Source: Eunapius fragilis
Taxonomy: Eukaryota; Porifera; Demospongiae; Spongillida; Spongillidae
Direction of reading: 5' to 3'
NCBI GenBank assembly: GCA_963681505.1
Contig: OY811985.1
Span: 7,082,534-7,146,533, forward strand
Length of the DNA: 64,000 bases
Shown here piece by piece: positions 61,501-64,000 of this stretch. Each line of letters begins with the position of its first letter. The stretch's first letter is position 1. The position numbers were made by a program, and so were the translations under genes. The notes under the pieces are model-generated. The model was given only the letters and a program-made list of their open reading frames with translations, ran no database searches and had not been told where the DNA came from.

Positions 61501-62115
61501 ACTATCTTAGTATCGAGGTGTTGATGAGACATGCAATATGAGCAAACCACTGCACACATGGAAGATAGCAGTAACCATTCCTCTATCTGTTTTAAATGCC
61601 ACCTCGAGCATACCTGCTTCGGTATGGGTTACCCAAGCGATTCAAAAGTAGGTTCCCACCCATACATTCCTATGGGAAACCACCCATACATCTCTATGGC
61701 TATCTTAGCATCGAGGTGTTGATGAGACATGCAGTGTAAGCAAACCACTGCACACATGGAAGATAGCAGTAACCACTCCTCTATCTCTTATTAATACCAC
61801 CCCGAGCATACCTGCTTTGGTATGGGTTTACCAAGCGATTCAAAAGTAGGTTCCCACCCATATATTTCTATGGGAAATATTGACTATTTTAGCATCGAGG
61901 TGATGATGAGACATGCAATATGAGCAAACCACTGCACACATGGAAGATAGAAGTAACCATTCCTCTATCTGTTTTAAATGCCACCTCGAGCATACCTGCT
62001 TCGGTATGGGTTACCCAAGCGATTCAAAAGTAGGTTCCCACCCATACATTCCTATGGGAAACCACCTATACATCTCTATGGGAAATATTGACTATCTTAG
62101 CATCGAGGTGATGAT
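58576..62115. repeat. 1770-bp satellite higher-order duplication
   Basis: Positions 58582, 58975 and 59368 recur at 60352, 60745 and 61138, each exactly 1770 bp later, including the private variants CTGCATTGGTATGGGTTAACC, GATAGAAGTAACC and CTCTATAAGAAA. Confidence 0.85.
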
Positions 62116-64000
62116 GAGACATGCAATATGAGAAAACCACTGCACACATGGAAGATAGCAGTAACCATTCCTCTATCTGTTTTAAATGCCACCTCGAGGA
62201 TACCTGCTTTGTATGGGTTTACCAAGCGATTCAAAAGTAGGTTCCCACCCATACATTTCTATGGGAAATTTTTGACTATCTTAGCATCGAGGTGTTGATG
62301 AGACATGCAATATGAGCAAACCACTGCACACATGGAAGATAGCAGTAACCATTCCTCTATCTGTTTTAAATGCCACCTCGAGCATACCTGCTTCTGTATG
62401 GGTTACTCAAGCGATTCCAAAGTAGGGACCCACCCATACATTCCAATGGGAAACCACCCATATATCTCTATGGGAAATATTGACTATCTTAGCATCAAGG
62501 TGTTGATGAGACATGCAGTATAAGCAAACCACTGCACACATGGAAGATAGCAGTAACCACTCCTCTATCTCTTTTTAATGCCACCCCGAACATACCTGCT
62601 TTGGTATGGGTTTACCAAGCGATTCAAAAGTAGGTTCCCACCCATACAATTCTATGGGAAATTTTTGACTATTTTAGCATCGAGGTGTTGATGAGACATG
62701 CAATATGAGCAAACCACTGCACACATGGAAGATAGCAGTAACCATTCCACTATCTGTTTTAAATGCCACCCTGAGGATACCTGCTTTGGTATGGGTTTAC
62801 CAAGCGATTCCAAAGTAGGTTCCCACCAATACATTTCTATTGGGAAATTTTTGACTATCTTAGCATCGAGGTGTTGATGAGACATGCTATATGAGCAAAC
62901 CACTGCACACATGGAAGATAGCAGTAACCATTCCTCTATCTGTTTTAAATGCCACCCCGAGCATACCTGCTTCTGTATGGGTTACTCAAGCGATTCCAAA
63001 GTAGGGACCCACCCATACATTCCTATGGGAAACCACCCATATATCTCTATGGGAAATATTGACTATCTTAGCATCAAGGTGTTGATGAGACATGCAGTAT
63101 AAGCAAACCACTGCACACATGGAAGATAGCAGTAACCACTCCTCTATCTCTTTTTAATGCCACCCCGAACATACCTGCTTTGGTATGGGTTTACCAAGCG
63201 ATTCAAAAGTAGGTTCCCACCCATACATTTCTATGGGAAATTTTTTACTATCTTAGCATGGAGGTGTTGATGAGACATGCAATATGAGTAAACCACTGCA
63301 CACATGGAAGATAGCAGTAACCATTCCTCTATCTGTTTTAAATGCCACCTCGAGCATACCTGCTTCGGTATGGGTTACCCAAGCGATTCAAAAGTAGTTT
63401 CCCACCCATACATTCCTATGGGAAACCACCCATACATTTCGATGGGAAATATTGACTATCTTAGCATCGAGGTGATGATGAGACATGCAATATGAGAAAA
63501 CCACTGCACACATGGAAGATAGCAGTAACCATTCCTCTATCTGTTTTAAATGCCACCTCGAGGATACCTGCTTTGGTATGGGTTTACCAAGCGATTCCAA
63601 AGTAGGTTCCCACCAATACATTTCTATTGGGAAATTTTTGACTATCTTAGCATCGAGGTGTTGATGAGACATGCAATATGAGCAAACCACTGCACACATG
63701 GAAGATAGCAGTAACCATTCCTCTATCTGTTTTAAATGCCACCTCGAGCATACCTGCTTCTGTATGGGTTACTCAAGCGATTCCAAAGTAGGGACCCACC
63801 CATACATTCCTATGGGAAACCACCCATACATCTCTATGGGAAATATTGACTATCTTAGCATCAAGGTGTTGATGAGACATGAAGTATAAGCAAACCACTG
63901 CACACATGGAAGATAGCAGTAACCACTCCTCTATCTCTTTTTAATGCCACCCCGAGCATACCTGCTTTGGTATGGGTTCACCAAGCGATTCAAAAGTAGG

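Larger units (their letters stand above)
39486..64000. repeat. 185/208-bp satellite DNA, about 120 monomers
   Basis: Continuous satellite to the window end. Two monomer types share most of their length and mostly alternate: 185 bp (one CCCATACATTTCTATGGGAAA block) and 208 bp (that block duplicated, adding 23 bp), giving a 393-bp dimer. Landmarks are GAGACATGCAATATGAG and GATAGCAGTAACCATTCCTC. From about 51240 many long monomers have lost 10 bp (CTATGGCTATC instead of CTATGGGAAATATTGACTATC). Higher-order periods are 1179, 2544, 1169 and 1770 bp. The 72-residue frame in most long monomers (MQYEQTTAHMEDSSNHSS...) is a by-product of the monomer sequence. The size and organisation fit centromeric or heterochromatic satellite, which is inference. 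Confidence 0.97.

Noticed and set aside
39486-64000. Dozens of 60-86-residue frames with a CxxC...C pattern in the satellite
   Set aside because: They recur only because the monomer recurs; monomer lengths of 185 and 208 break the frame, deletions such as the 10-bp loss destroy it freely, and opposite-strand frames are equally common.

Overview
This window looks like genomic DNA from an invertebrate animal. It has spliced nuclear genes with very short introns (58 to 138 bp for most introns of the PARL-like gene), degenerate Ty3/gypsy retrotransposons, DNA transposon remnants, microsatellites and very large tandem arrays. Genes tied to animals are an ADP-ribosyl cyclase/CD38-family pair, a mitochondrial rhomboid protease (PARL type) and a tyrosine-kinase tail. 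A demosponge or similar early-branching marine animal is my best guess (inference from gene style and intron size; not proven by any single marker). No bacterial operons, CRISPR arrays or rRNA were seen.

Layout. 1-4.3 kb: a minisatellite, then a tandem duplication carrying two ADP-ribosyl cyclase genes (minus strand). The second unit has gained a 201-bp foldback element whose empty site survives in the first. 4.3-6.4 kb: a seven-exon PARL-like protease gene (minus strand), which I assembled exon by exon. 6.5-7.3 kb: an intronless, bacterial-style PI-specific phospholipase C gene (minus). 7.3-10.4 kb: microsatellites, a poly-G run, a 1.6-kb array of alternating inverted repeats, and an orphan last exon of a tyrosine kinase. 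10.5-13.8 kb: about 150 copies of a 22-bp unit. 13.8-26.4 kb: three decayed Ty3/gypsy copies plus separate gag fragments, interleaved with 29-49-bp minisatellites, in a segmentally duplicated block of about 4.9 kb.

26.4-36.3 kb is mixed and mostly unique: a foldback element, a 42-bp coding-like repeat, candidate small exons of an unidentified minus-strand gene, a proline-rich coiled-coil protein exon (minus), a 284-bp terminal-inverted-repeat element, a 23-bp tandem array abutting a RecQ-like helicase fragment, and a long CT tract. From about 36.4 kb to the window end (27.6 kb) the DNA is almost wholly tandemly repeated: a 52-bp array, a 62-bp array split by a 1.7-kb hexamer-based array, then 24.5 kb of a 185/208-bp satellite with several levels of higher-order repeat, broken once by a 497-bp transposon-like insertion.

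The confidently coding genes occupy only 1.1-7.3 kb and share the minus strand; nothing shows that they are co-regulated. I did not find a convincing new biochemical system. The notable content is structural: multi-scale tandem arrays, a new-looking TIR family with 5-bp target duplications, and recently duplicated, diverging cyclase genes.
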